Below, piece after piece: positions 1-9,425 of a stretch of DNA of 64,000 nt (position 1 is the stretch's first letter; every line of letters starts with the position of its first letter). This DNA is from Geosiphon pyriformis (taxonomy: Eukaryota > Glomeromycota > Glomeromycetes > Archaeosporales > Geosiphonaceae). The translations under genes and the position numbers were made by a program. Under the pieces are notes generated by a model. The model did no database searches. It saw nothing but the letters and a program-made list of their open reading frames with translations, and was not told the origin of the DNA. Location: assembly GCA_016748015.1 (NCBI GenBank), contig JAAOMT010000480.1:125356-189355 (forward strand). The letters run 5' to 3'.

Positions 1-1
1 A

Positions 2-955
2 TTATATGGGTACAGATTGAGTTCAAAATTTTTTACTAAGACTGATAAGATGGATGCTCAGGATAGTTTAACTTCATACTTTGCAGCCAGTGCTTTTGTT
101 GATGACACCATTTGGGTTGGTAACTGCTTATTTGCTACACAGAAGATATTGGATATTGTGAGCAAGTTTTTCTCAATCAATAACATATCTATTAATACTA
201 GTAAAACGGTTACTATTCCTATCAACCAAAAAGTTAAAGACATGTCACTTTCTATTAGTAGTTCTAATATCTTAGTTGCGAAAAAGAGGAAATTTCATCA
301 GTACTTGGGAATTTTTATTTCGTCTGATGGTTTGTCCAAACCGAGCTTGGCCAAAGCCCATTCAGATGTCAGGTTTTTTTCGAATGTGGTTTTGAAGAAG
401 GCCATTACTGAAAAGCAATTTTTGTACTTGGTTTCTGCTGTTTTACAGCCTATTGTTTCCTACAGATTTCAGTTTAGTTGTGTTTCGAAAAGTGTCTGTG
501 ATAGGTGGAATGTTATGTTGAAAAAAGGCTTGAAGCTTAAAACAAACCTGCTTAAGGACTTTCCTAGTGATGCATTGCATTATCCTGAGTTATTTGGTTT
601 GAGAACTTTTGAGCAAGTGCTTACTGAAAATCTTCTGGCTAGTTTAATTAGTTTTGCTAATGCTAGTAGAATTCTCAGCAGATTGTTCAATTATAGGATG
701 ATGGATTTGCAGGCCGCTAGTTGGATGCCCAGACACCCTCTTTAGTTTCCAATCAGGCTGATGATAGATCCAATGGACTGCTTCCTGTTTGGTATAACAC
801 ATGCCCTTGTTTTATGCAATCTGTCCCTGGATGGTGATATGTTTGATGTTTTTCAGGCTGGTGGTGGTGTGACAGTTCTGGATGTGTTGGGCTCTGATTC
901 TTATTTGTGTCTGTTAAAATATCTTAGGCGATATGGTATAGTGTTTGTAAACCAG
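2..955 (+). pseudogene. LINE pol, 5' fragment in window: reverse transcriptase C-terminal half
   Basis: One frame runs from the window edge to 955 with a single stop (TAG at 743-745). The product is the catalytic half of a non-LTR retrotransposon reverse transcriptase, which copies the element RNA at the target site. Visible features are the active-site box A-F-V-D-D-T near 95-115, the thumb motif H-Q-Y-L-G-I near 297-315, and the helical region that follows the RT core in LINEs. The frame breaks at 955, exactly at the left LTR of element A, and resumes at 11098. The 5' end lies left of the window. Base composition is clearly less AT-rich than the DNA to the right. The TAG is probably a former CAG (C to T). 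The RT call is firm; the clade is not determined. Confidence 0.88.
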
Positions 956-1171
956 TGTTACCAGACAAAATTAGAGATATTATTTAGCATGAAACTATCT
1001 TATAATTCCTATTATTAATTAGCATATATTATTGTTTCAAATTATTACTTATTACATTAGCAAAGAATATCCGAAATTATCATTTAATTAATAACCCAAA
1101 TTGTACACAACACAAATGTAACCTAATTGTAATGATCAATCATGCAATACCCCGAACTATGTAATATTCAA

Positions 1172-1289
1172 AAGTTCGCCGAAATTTATAGAAATTTGCC
1201 GAAATAATTGATAATTCACCGAAATATCTAATAGTTCGCAGAAATAACTTGTAGTTCACCAAAATGTATCTTTAGTTCAGCAAAATTGT
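1172..1289 (+). repeat. Tandem AGTTCRCCGAAAT units in the A LTR
   Basis: About six imperfect units of 18-20 bp follow one another, each with a core like AGTTCGCCGAAAT, upstream of the TATA box. The same array is in the 3' LTR (about 10329-10447) and, more decayed, in the solo LTR (about 31370-31460). The position in U3 suggests promoter or enhancer elements; this is inferred. Confidence 0.7.
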
Positions 1290-1336
1290 AGAAAATAGCA
1301 AAGTTTAAGTTCATAGAATAGTGTTATGACAAGTTG

Positions 1337-1344
1337 TATAAAAG
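1337..1344 (+). promoter_or_regulatory. TATA box of the A 5' LTR
   Basis: TATAAAAG lies in the middle of the LTR and is conserved in the 3' LTR at 10495-10502. Transcription would start some 25-35 bp further on, which would set the U3/R border near 1370. Inferred from position and consensus only. Confidence 0.6.
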
Positions 1345-1937
1345 AAGAGCTTCTCTTTTTGAGAAAATGTATCTTATTTTAGATTTATCTCTTAAAACCA
1401 TTCCTATACACACAAAAAAAAATAAATATCAAATAATTCGAAAAACCAAATTTTTTAATTATTGTACTTGGAAAATCCCCAAAACTCAACTAACGTTTTG
1501 AAATTGATTAGCTACCAATTTCAGTAAACTGTTAGTGACTCCAGGCCTAGATAGAAAACGTTTCTCTTGACAAAAATTCTATTTCTTTTACATTTCTTTT
1601 ATTTTCTTTTATTTCTTATCATAATTATTAGAGTAACCTACAAATGAGATTCCTGTAGAAGAGTTGACTTTCACAGCAAAGTAACTACACATTTTTAGTG
1701 AGCTTTCAGACGAGCAATTCCTGGGAAAGAGTTGATGTTTACTACAACGTAACTACATAAAGCAACTGGCACAGAATTGGCCATTCCACTCATAAGCCCA
1801 GCAAGTTCAAATTATAGGAGATAATTTGAAGATAAATTCAGTTACTGGAGGTTCAACCACATCCAGAAAATGTGAATTCACAGCAAATAAGTATCAACAA
1901 CATTACAGAAAAGAGACCAAAAACCTCCGGTAACATT

Positions 1938-1951
1938 TGGTGCTCTCCCAC
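1938..1951 (+). other. Primer binding site of element A
   Basis: TGGTGCTCTCCCAC begins two bases after the LTR end. TGG pairs with the CCA end of a tRNA, and the rest with its acceptor stem. The same TGGTGCTC start recurs at 40806, 42922 and 45291 in other families here. I cannot name the tRNA from the window. Confidence 0.85.
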
Positions 1952-1977
1952 AGAAATAACACAGCAACAAATTCAAA

Positions 1978-3780
1978 GTGGCGACCGCCTCAGACATTAC
2001 AACCTTAGAGTACTATCAATCGATTTACACACACTGCAAACAACGATTTGAAATACGTGACAGAATCATAGTTTTCAAGAAAACACTTTTTCAATACATC
2101 AAAAATCGAATCAACGACTACCTCTTTGGGAACTATAACATTACAATAGTTAAAAGAGATCTTCTTGAAAACATACTACACTATTCCAATACTGAATCAG
2201 AAAACATTAGTGCTGAAGCTTGCACTACTTATTTTGAGGAACTCGATTATAATATCATTTGGTTCTGTAAAGAAAAATATCCTGCAAACGCACAATTTGC
2301 CTTTGAACTTGAATTTGAACCTGAAACCAGTAGCAACAAAAGACAAAAAGATAACTGACCTGTTCACACAACACCCAATACTCCCAAAATATCATTCAAA
2401 CATCTACAAACACCTGAACAAGGAACCAGCTCAAAACTTCCACTTACTATTACACCTTTTCCAGCTTCACTTGCACAAGCACAAACACCTAATTCACCCT
2501 TGAATCGATTTGCAAGACCAGAAGATTTTACATCACTCAGAAGTCCCACCAGACAACAAGAACCCCTTCAAACTAGTTCCAATCTCCTTGATTTTCTAGC
2601 TGAAAATCAAAGTGAACACTCTGAGACAGCAGTAAACGAAGAAAACAACTCTGAAATAACTGAAAAAGAATCAATAGACAGTGAAAATGAAGAAGACGAA
2701 ATGACAACATACATCACAAAAATCCCTGACTTTAATGGAGAAGACATTGAGACCAGTCCTCAAGAATGGCTCGACCAAGTTACTAAAGCCGGAGATGCAA
2801 ATGGGTGGAATGCCACCAGAATGTTAAGAACAATCTCATACTTTCTCAAAGGAACAGCAGGAGAATGGTTTGAAAACCTGGCCGTCCCATTCAATGATTG
2901 GAATGCTTTTAAAGCAGCCTTTCTTGAACAGTTCACCGACAATAATACCTCCATCACTCTTCGCAATCGTTTTTGAAATATCAAACAAGAACCCTCCGAA
3001 TCCGTTATGACTTATATTGGGAAATTCAACAAACTTCTCAGACGGATTCGCCAACTCAAGACAAATGATTATTATTCCAATGCTCAAATTTTGGATCAAT
3101 TTATCGCTGGTCTAAAAGATAAACTAATTAAAAAGGTTCGTCCACATGCGCCAGAAGATTTAAACTCTGCCATATAGCATGCAAAAAGATACGAAATGGC
3201 TATGGAAGAGGCCAATCGTACAAAACTTGTAAATTTGGCAATTGGAGAAACCAGCTCAGCAGCTGAGGAAAAAATTGACCAACTCACAAAGAAGATCAAA
3301 AACTATTTTACCAACCAACAACAACAAAGATATCAACCACCCCAAAGACAAAATCAAAATAACTTTGCACCACTTTCCAATAACCAGCCCCAGAATTGCC
3401 ATTACTGTAGAATCTCTGGCCACTGGAAAAGAGATTGCAGAAAGCTACAACAAGACCAACAAAATAGGGGTAATCAACATTACTCTCCACCACAGCAATC
3501 TTATTATCAACTATCACCACCAGCTTACTATCCACCAAGACCCCAATACCAAAATAACTATTATCAGCCCGCCTCACAACCAATCCAACAGCAATACCAA
3601 CAACCATTCACACAATATTATCAAGTACCTGCTCGAAGACTGATTACACAAAATCAATTCACACCACAAAACTGATACCAAATAAACAACAGTAGAATCA
3701 GTTCGAACAACCAATTGGTTCCCTGAAATACCACTCAACCAAGACTCAACCACTACCACACTCAACCCAGTTATTTAACA
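1978..3780 (+). pseudogene. Element A gag (capsid and nucleocapsid), broken
   Basis: Gag forms the particle that packages the element RNA. One frame runs through the region with stops at 2356 (TGA), 2974 (TGA), 3175 (TAG), 3673 (TGA) and one more near 3724. After an N-terminal part of unclear function and an acidic stretch (about 2600-2700), residues from 2730 to 3200 have the retrotransposon-gag capsid pattern: W-L-D-Q, then G-E-W-F, then F-L-E-Q-F, and a helix with L-R-R-I-R-Q-L. A CCHC zinc knuckle is at 3397-3438 (C-x2-C-x4-H-x4-C), followed by a Gln/Tyr/Pro-rich tail. No clear ATG opens the frame: 1978 is GTG. The TGA stops sit where Trp would fit (for example R-F-stop-N-I-K). The frame continues straight into protease. 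Confidence 0.88.
3397..3438 (+). other. CCHC zinc knuckle of element A gag
   Basis: C-H-Y-C-R-I-S-G-H-W-K-R-D-C: spacing C-x2-C-x4-H-x4-C, the retroviral nucleocapsid knuckle that binds element RNA. All four zinc ligands are intact. Confidence 0.95.
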
Positions 3781-4345
3781 ATGCCGGAAGAACAGGATTT
3801 TCACCATACTGCACTCTTGGAAGGTAGAGCTACAGCACAACAACAACAAAACCCTTCTCATAACCACACCACTATTCCACCAGCCCGAATTGCTGAAAAC
3901 GCCAATCTCTCTGATATTTTTCTTTTTGAATTTGAAGCAAATGAATCACCATTCTTGCTTAGCAATGCAGTGGCTAATGAGCAAAAAGCCATCACTGCAA
4001 TGTACACAGAAGCGGAAGTAGAAGGAAAGCCAATTCACTTAATCTTAGACAGTGGATTTGCCAGAAGCATTATCACCTACCAGTTAATGCAACAGTTGAA
4101 AAGAAATGTCGACTGACCAGCTCAAACAGTAATTGTCACTGCTGATGGCATGAAAAAGACACCAGTAGAAGAAATTGACAATTTTCCGTTCACTCTTGAT
4201 GGAATCACCATTCCAGTCAAAGTTCTTGTAATAGACGCACCCCAGTACTAAGCTCTTGTCGAAAATGATTGGCTTCAAAAAGCCAATGCTAATCTGAATT
4301 GGGAAACACAAGAGTTAACAATCTCTTACCAAAGACAACATGCCT
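3781..4345 (+). pseudogene. Element A aspartic protease domain, broken
   Basis: A retropepsin-like protease that cuts the Gag-Pol chain. The segment H-L-I-L-D-S-G, with the catalytic Asp codon at 4048-4050 and the Gly at 4054-4056, is the active-site triad region. Downstream, the D-N-F-P-F-T and K-V-L-V-I-D strands and a final W-L-Q-K match the usual fold. It is in frame with gag and has stops at 4114 (TGA), near 4249 (TAA) and near 4345 (TGA). No separate start is needed because it is made as part of a polyprotein. Homologous segments are at 15457 (B1), 25770 (E1), 33600 minus (E2), 47640 (D) and 56100-56230 minus (G); in those the D-S-G triad is damaged. Confidence 0.85.
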
Positions 4346-5603
4346 GAGTACCTGCCATTTGTGGTACATTCAACAAATGCTCTGAAAAAGCCCCGGCTTT
4401 TGAATTTGAACCAGAAGAAAAAAAACCAATAATCAAAACATTCATGGCTCTTAAATTAACGTCCAACTGGGCTGATGAAACAGAACAAGAATATTTTATC
4501 CCACACGCTAAACCCAAAACCTCTGGATGGAATATACCTTACTCAAAACCCAAACCAAGAAAACAACACCCCTATATTCCCCTTAAATGTAAGAACTGCC
4601 ACAAGAAACTATCGTCAATGGGAGCCTGCATTTCACCTGAAGAAGAATATGAGAATCATACTTGTTATTACTGCAAGGCTTGCCACAGAGAGTGATGGGG
4701 CCATCTAATAAAAAGGAGCGGAAAATAGGACAACATCCCTTGTTTGACTTATGGAGATATGCTACCAGAAGAATGCAATTGGATTGATGTAGCAATGAGA
4801 GGAGGCGTCTGCGATCAGACCTGCCAATATGCTTTATCAATTTCAGAAAAAGTAAAAAGAGGAACACCCTTTAATGCAGCATATAACAGTGCTCTCAACA
4901 AACTTTATCACTACCCTTATGATGCCGAGATGATTTTTGATTTAGCAATGGCATTAATTAATGGAGCTACCAAAGAAGATGTTCATCAAATGAAGGAAGC
5001 AGAATACATTGAATACACTATGGAATTAGCTGGATTCGATTACNNNNNNNNNNNNNNNNNNNNGATATGCTACCAGAAGAATGCAATTGGATTGATGTAG
5101 CAATGAGAGGAGGCGTCTGCGATCAGACCTGCCAATATGCTTTATCAATTTCAGAAAAAGTAAAAAGAGGAACACCCTTTAATGCAGCATATAACAGTGC
5201 TCTCAACAAACTTTATCACTACCCTTATGATGCCGAGATGATTTTTGATTTAGCAATGGCATTAATTAATGGAGCTACCAAAGAAGATGTTCATCAAATG
5301 AAGGAAGCAGAATACATTGAATACACTATGGAATTAGCTGGATTCGATTACAAAGATGAAGTAAAAGTCTACCACCAAATTGCAAGTCACATCTATCCAA
5401 CCCAAGAAGCTCAAATTCAACAATTAGAGCAAATGAACATTAGGCTATGTGAAAAATGCATTATGCCTTGCGATAAACAATGGTGTCCTGAGTGCTATGC
5501 TCTTAGTATCCTCTTGCCCAGCAAAAATGATGAGAATGAAATTGAATTTGGAGAACCTGAAGAAACAGAAGAAATTAAAACAACACCCATCTACCTTATT
5601 GAA
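4346..5603 (+). pseudogene. Cys-rich linker domain between protease and dUTPase (contains assembly gap)
   Basis: I do not recognise this domain. It is in frame with its neighbours once the gap duplication is removed. A first cluster (about 4588-4690) has K-C-K-N-C-H-K-K-L-S-S-M-G-A-C, then C-Y-Y-C-K-A-C-H. A second (about 5438-5505) has C-E-K-C-I-M-P-C-D, then C-P-E-C. Between them lies a helical stretch with a hydrophobic pattern. The same two clusters, with several Cys lost, are in D (about 48280-48400 and 48850-48910), and the second is in B1 (about 16770-16850). The E family seems to lack it, as it lacks dUTPase. Zinc binding is likely from the Cys pairs; the role is unknown. A TGA at 4693 and a TAG near 4729 interrupt the frame. 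Confidence 0.6.
4756..5351. other. Assembly gap (20 N, 5044-5063) between two identical 288-bp copies
   Basis: 4756-5043 is repeated base for base at 5064-5351, with 20 N between. The first copy ends and the second begins in the middle of the same domain. Removing 308 bp joins the frames before and after. This looks like two contig ends carrying the same sequence that were scaffolded without merging, not a biological duplication. Confidence 0.9.
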
Positions 5604-6086
5604 AATCAGCCTGCCTTACAACTTAAATACTTTAACAACAACGGACAAGGAATAAAACCTGAAAAAGCACACGAAATTAATACTGGATATGACCTAAGAT
5701 ATCCAGGCAAGGATACTCTTGTTCTTAAACCCAAATCTCTCACAAAAATCAACCTCAAAATTGCACTCAAAATCCCGCCAGGAGCAATGATTCAAATTGC
5801 CTCCCGGTCCTCTCTGGCAAGCAAAGGAATCAATGTCAGAAGAGGAATAATTGATGCTGGATATACTGGAGACATAACAGTGATGCTTCAAAATGAAACT
5901 GACAAACCATTCAAGATCGAACATGCTGAAAAAATTGCCCAAGCTATTTATCTATCTTTAATCAATATTTCGGGTTTGCAACTAGTCAATCAAAAAGAAC
6001 AAGTAGGAAAAAGCGATAGAAAAACCCAAGGTTTTGGTTCAACTGGACGATTCACAGTTCCAGTTAATATAGCTCTTAACACTTAG
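5604..6086 (+). CDS. dUTPase domain of element A Pol
   Basis: Trimeric dUTPase, which converts dUTP to dUMP and pyrophosphate and so keeps uracil out of the cDNA. All five family motifs can be read in one open frame: motif 1 G-Y-D-L with Asp at 5691; motif 2 R-S-S-L-A at 5805-5819; motif 3 G-I-I-D-A-G-Y-T-G-D-I at 5844-5876 with the catalytic Asp codon at 5853; motif 4 E-K-I-A-Q-A-I near 5928-5948; motif 5 G-F-G-S-T-G-R-F at 6030-6053. The domain is followed by TAG (6084). It lies between the Cys-rich linker and RT, unlike the retroviral positions (between RT and integrase in lentiviruses; near protease in betaretroviruses). It is part of the polyprotein and has no start of its own. Its intact state, while the rest of pol is broken, may be chance. 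Confidence 0.93.
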   Translation, partial: NQPALQLKYFNNNGQGIKPEKAHEINTGYDLRYPGKDTLVLKPKSLTKINLKIALKIPPGAMIQIASRSSLASKGINVRRGIIDAGYTGDITVMLQNETDKPFKIEHAEKIAQAIYLSLINISGLQLVNQKEQVGKSDRKTQGFGSTGRFTVPVNIALNT

Positions 6087-7400
6087 AACAAATCCCACCA
6101 GATTCTCAGACTCCCACAACCAATTACTATCTTACCTTTTGGAAAACATCCAGAAATCTACACCTGCCCAAAGCCAACAACCACACAACAAATTTTTGAG
6201 TCCAATGAACAAGTCTGCTTAGAACATAATATTTTGATCCCAAACATTTATATTCCAGAAGGAACAAAAAAAGTCTGAGTTACTTTTTACAATCCCAATA
6301 ATTACTCCATAATTTTATTAAATAATTTAGAAATTGGAGTTATTCACAGTAATATATTTCAACAAGAATTACCCCAAATAGTTCCCGATTTCTCTGAAAT
6401 TATTGGACATTCAATACCAAAAACCAACCCAAACCCCAGCTTCGAAAACTACCATGTTGTCATGGAAAAACTATCTCGAATCAACATGGGACAACTTGAA
6501 CCACAACAACAAATCCAGCTCAAAGAGCTAATTGTAGAATTTGCTGACATCTTCGCCAAAAACAACAATGACTTAGGAAGAACTAATTTGGTTCAACACC
6601 AAATCTATACAGGAGATGCCAAACCAAGGCGACAACAAGCCTACCGAGTTGCCCCAGAAAGTCACTAATTTATCCGAGAAGAAGTACAACGAATGCTTAA
6701 CAATGGGCTTATTCAACCATCAATGAGCCCATGGGCCTTACCTGTGGTTCTAGTTAAAAAGAAAAATGGAAAGATACGATTTTGTGTTGATTACCGACAA
6801 CTCAACAGTGTTACCATTGGGGATGCCTACCCTCTTTCCTGAATTGATGACATGTTGGATGCCCTTGGAAAGTCCAAATACTTTTCAACATTAGATTTAG
6901 AAAGTGGATACTGGCAAGTTGCTATGGATCCCAAAGACCGCCCCACCACTCAAGGAGGAAATTATGAGTTCAATGTAATGTCTTTTGGATTATGCAATGC
7001 ACCAACAACATTCCAAAGACTTATGGATGTTGTTTACAAAGGCCTCCTTTGGAAATCAGTAGTAGTTTATCTTGATGACACTGATGTTTATTCACCATCT
7101 TTCAAGCTACATTTAATTCACCTGTGAGAAGTTTTTCAACAATTACGGAAAGCAGGATTGAAACTAAACATTGAAAAATGCTACTTTGGAAAAACAAGTT
7201 TAGCTTTTCTTGGTCACATTGTTAGCAAAGATGGAATTAAACCAGATCCCGGAAAAATCAGTACTGTAAAGAACTTCAAGACTTCACAAAATACCACAGA
7301 ATTAAGAGGATTTATTGGATTAGCATCCTATTACCGAAAATTCATCAAAGGATTCTCAGAAATTGCAAAACCCCTCAACCAGCTCATTACTAAAAATGTC
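6087..7400 (+). pseudogene. Element A linker and reverse transcriptase, broken
   Basis: In frame with dUTPase. The linker (6087-6580) ends in the L-G-R-T-N-L-V-Q-H-Q-I segment seen before RT in Ty3/gypsy elements. RT then shows [32 protein letters not shown] and the active-site box Y-L-D-D (7068-7079), with F-L-G-H near 7207. Stops are at about 6277 (TGA), 6667 (TAA), 6841 (TGA) and 7126 (TGA); several fit former Trp, Gln or Arg codons. A short in-frame deletion removes about four residues before the fingers turn (D-R-P-T-T-Q, where D-R-P-K-T-A-F-T-T-Q is usual; near 6940). The catalytic Asp pair is retained, but the copy cannot make a whole enzyme. Confidence 0.93.
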
Positions 7401-7877
7401 GAATACAAATGGACAGAAGAACACCAAAATGCCTTCAAGATACTTAAGGAAAAACTCACAACAGCTCCAATCCTCGCCTATCCAGATTTCAGCAACCGAT
7501 TCTGGTTAGCAACTGACGCCTCTTATACTGCCTTTGGTGCCATCTTATCACAGTTAGATGACAATGGAAATGAGCAAGTAATTGCTTATGCTAGTAGAAT
7601 ATTAAAGCCAGCCGAAAAGAACTACCCCACAACAGAATTAGAAACTGCAGCAGTAATCTGGGCTCTACATCACTTCAACCTTTACCTCAGACCCAAAGAA
7701 TTCGATATTATCACTGATAATATTGGACTTAAATGGCTTCAAAACAAAAACACCCAGCTGAACGCAAAACAAATCCAATGGACAGAATTTTTAGCTAATT
7801 ACCGATACATTATACACCATAAACCAGGAAAACTCCACACCAACGTTGATTGTCTCTCAAGAATAAGGCAAAATTAG
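7401..7877 (+). CDS. Element A RNase H domain
   Basis: RNase H removes the RNA strand during reverse transcription. The open frame continues from RT (7158) and shows the acidic residues in A-T-D-A-S (about 7510), T-E-L-E (about 7636), I-T-D-N (about 7710) and the end motif N-V-D-C-L-S-R (about 7840). It stops at TAG 7875, after which a frame change separates it from integrase. The domain looks complete. Confidence 0.9.
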   Translation, partial: EYKWTEEHQNAFKILKEKLTTAPILAYPDFSNRFWLATDASYTAFGAILSQLDDNGNEQVIAYASRILKPAEKNYPTTELETAAVIWALHHFNLYLRPKEFDIITDNIGLKWLQNKNTQLNAKQIQWTEFLANYRYIIHHKPGKLHTNVDCLSRIRQN

Positions 7878-9312
7878 AAAACAAAACCAACACCCATTTG
7901 AATTAACAGCATCAACACAACAAACAATGAACCCCGAAAACTACAACAATCTCAAACAATATTTGGAAACATTAACAATCCCAACAGATTGGTCCTCAGA
8001 TGAAAAACATTAGTTACAACAACAAGCCAAACAATATTTTCTACACAACAACATTATCTATTATCAAAATTTCAAAAACCCAACCAAACCACTCAGATTA
8101 ATACAAAAACAAGAAAAAGAGACCATTTTATACAATATGCACTCAGATCCTTCATCAACACACTTCAGAAAAGATAGCACCATTCAAAGAACCCTAGAAT
8201 ACTACTTTTGGTCTCAAATGAGAAAAGACATCCACGAATATGTCAAATCTTGTGATAGTTGTCAAAGAAGAGAAGGAACTCACCCTACAGAACCTTTAAA
8301 TCCAATCAAAGTTGGACAGCCTTTCGACAAAGTTGGTATTGATTTAGTTGGACCACTATCTATCACCACTCAAGAAAACCGTTATATTGCAGTAGCTGTA
8401 GACTATCTCACTAAATGGCCTGAAGCCAGAGCCATTTAACGAGCAGATGCAAAATCAGTAGCAAATTTCATCTACGAAGACATCATTTGTAGACATGGAT
8501 GTCCAATTGAACTTTTATTTGATCAAGAAACACACTTAGTGAACAACCTAATACAAAAAATTTGTGAATGATTCAATGTCAAAAGACCCCTGTCTTCGTC
8601 CTACCATCCACAAACAAATGGACTTGTGAAACATTTTAACAGAACATTGTGTGAGTCATTAGCCAAAGTCTCAACCGATTTTGAGCAAGAATGAGATCTC
8701 TTTATTCCATCAGTGTTACTAGCATATAGAACACTAAAACAAAATACCACAAAACACATACCATTTGATTTAACTTATGGAAGGACAGCAATGTTACCAA
8801 TTAGTTTTACAGTGGAAACATACCCAGTACAACCGATTGATAAAAACAATTTCCAAGAAACGCTTCAGCGAAGAGCCTACACTCTGCTTAGCACATTGAA
8901 AGGAAAATGACGAATAGCAGCCACCCATATTGAACACTCCCAAGCTCAACAAAAAGAATGGCATGATGACAAATTGCTTTCAGTCACCAATAAATTCAAA
9001 ATCTGAAACAAAGTTCTCTTACACAGAACTAAAGCTGAAAAACAATGGAGTGGAAAATTTGAAAATAAATGGGATGGACTATTCTTTATCCATGAAGTCC
9101 TAGACAACGGATCATACAAGCTAAGACTTGATAACAAAATCCTAGCAAAAGTTGCACATGGAGATCGTTTGAAACACTATCATTCCAGAAACAATCTTGA
9201 ACCATTAATTCCACAAATTGGTACACATTCCCCTTTGATCAGTCCCAAAGATATTCCCCAAAACTTAGAACCAATAGTTGTCATTGAACAACCTTCCAAC
9301 CTGAACACTTAA
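7878..9312 (+). pseudogene. Element A integrase, broken, catalytic Glu replaced
   Basis: Inserts element cDNA into the chromosome. The frame differs from RNase H; a shift lies between 7875 and about 7900. The zinc-binding N-terminus (H near 8140, H near 8161, C-D-S-C near 8253-8262) is intact. The catalytic core has Asp at 8341 (G-I-D-L-V-G-P-L) and Asp at 8521 (F-D-Q-E-T-H), but the codon 36 further on (8629-8631), where the DX35E Glu belongs, reads AAA (Lys) in G-L-V-K-H-F-N. The C-terminus has a GPY/F-like module (K-W-D-G-L-F-F-I, about 9067-9100) and H-G-D-R-L-K-H-Y. No chromodomain follows. Stops occur at about 8011, 8437, 8569, 8692, 8908 and 9004, and the stop near 9310 ends the frame. 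Confidence 0.9.
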
Positions 9313-9425
9313 TTTAATTTTACTAGTTATTTTCTTATAATTTAGAAACAATCTCACAAAAAACAAAACAAAAATAACATAAAAACCCATACACCAAAAA
9401 TAATTTTTATTTCAAATCGCTTATA

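Larger units (their letters stand above)
956..1935 (+). repeat. Element A 5' LTR (980 bp)
   Basis: It starts TGTTACC and ends GGTAACA, a perfect 7-bp terminal inverted pair. It matches 10114-11093 over its full length with about 40 substitutions by eye, and every one I scored was a transition. It holds a short tandem repeat (1172-1289) and a TATA box (1337-1344), and is followed directly by the primer site. Confidence 0.96.

Noticed and set aside
3308-3765. Minus-strand Val-rich frames opposite gag
   Set aside because: Shadows of the Gln/Tyr/Pro/Asn-rich gag tail; no independent support.
8900-9312. Chromodomain at the integrase C-terminus
   Set aside because: The tail shows a GPY/F-like module and then a short unstructured end; the aromatic cage pattern of a chromodomain is not seen.
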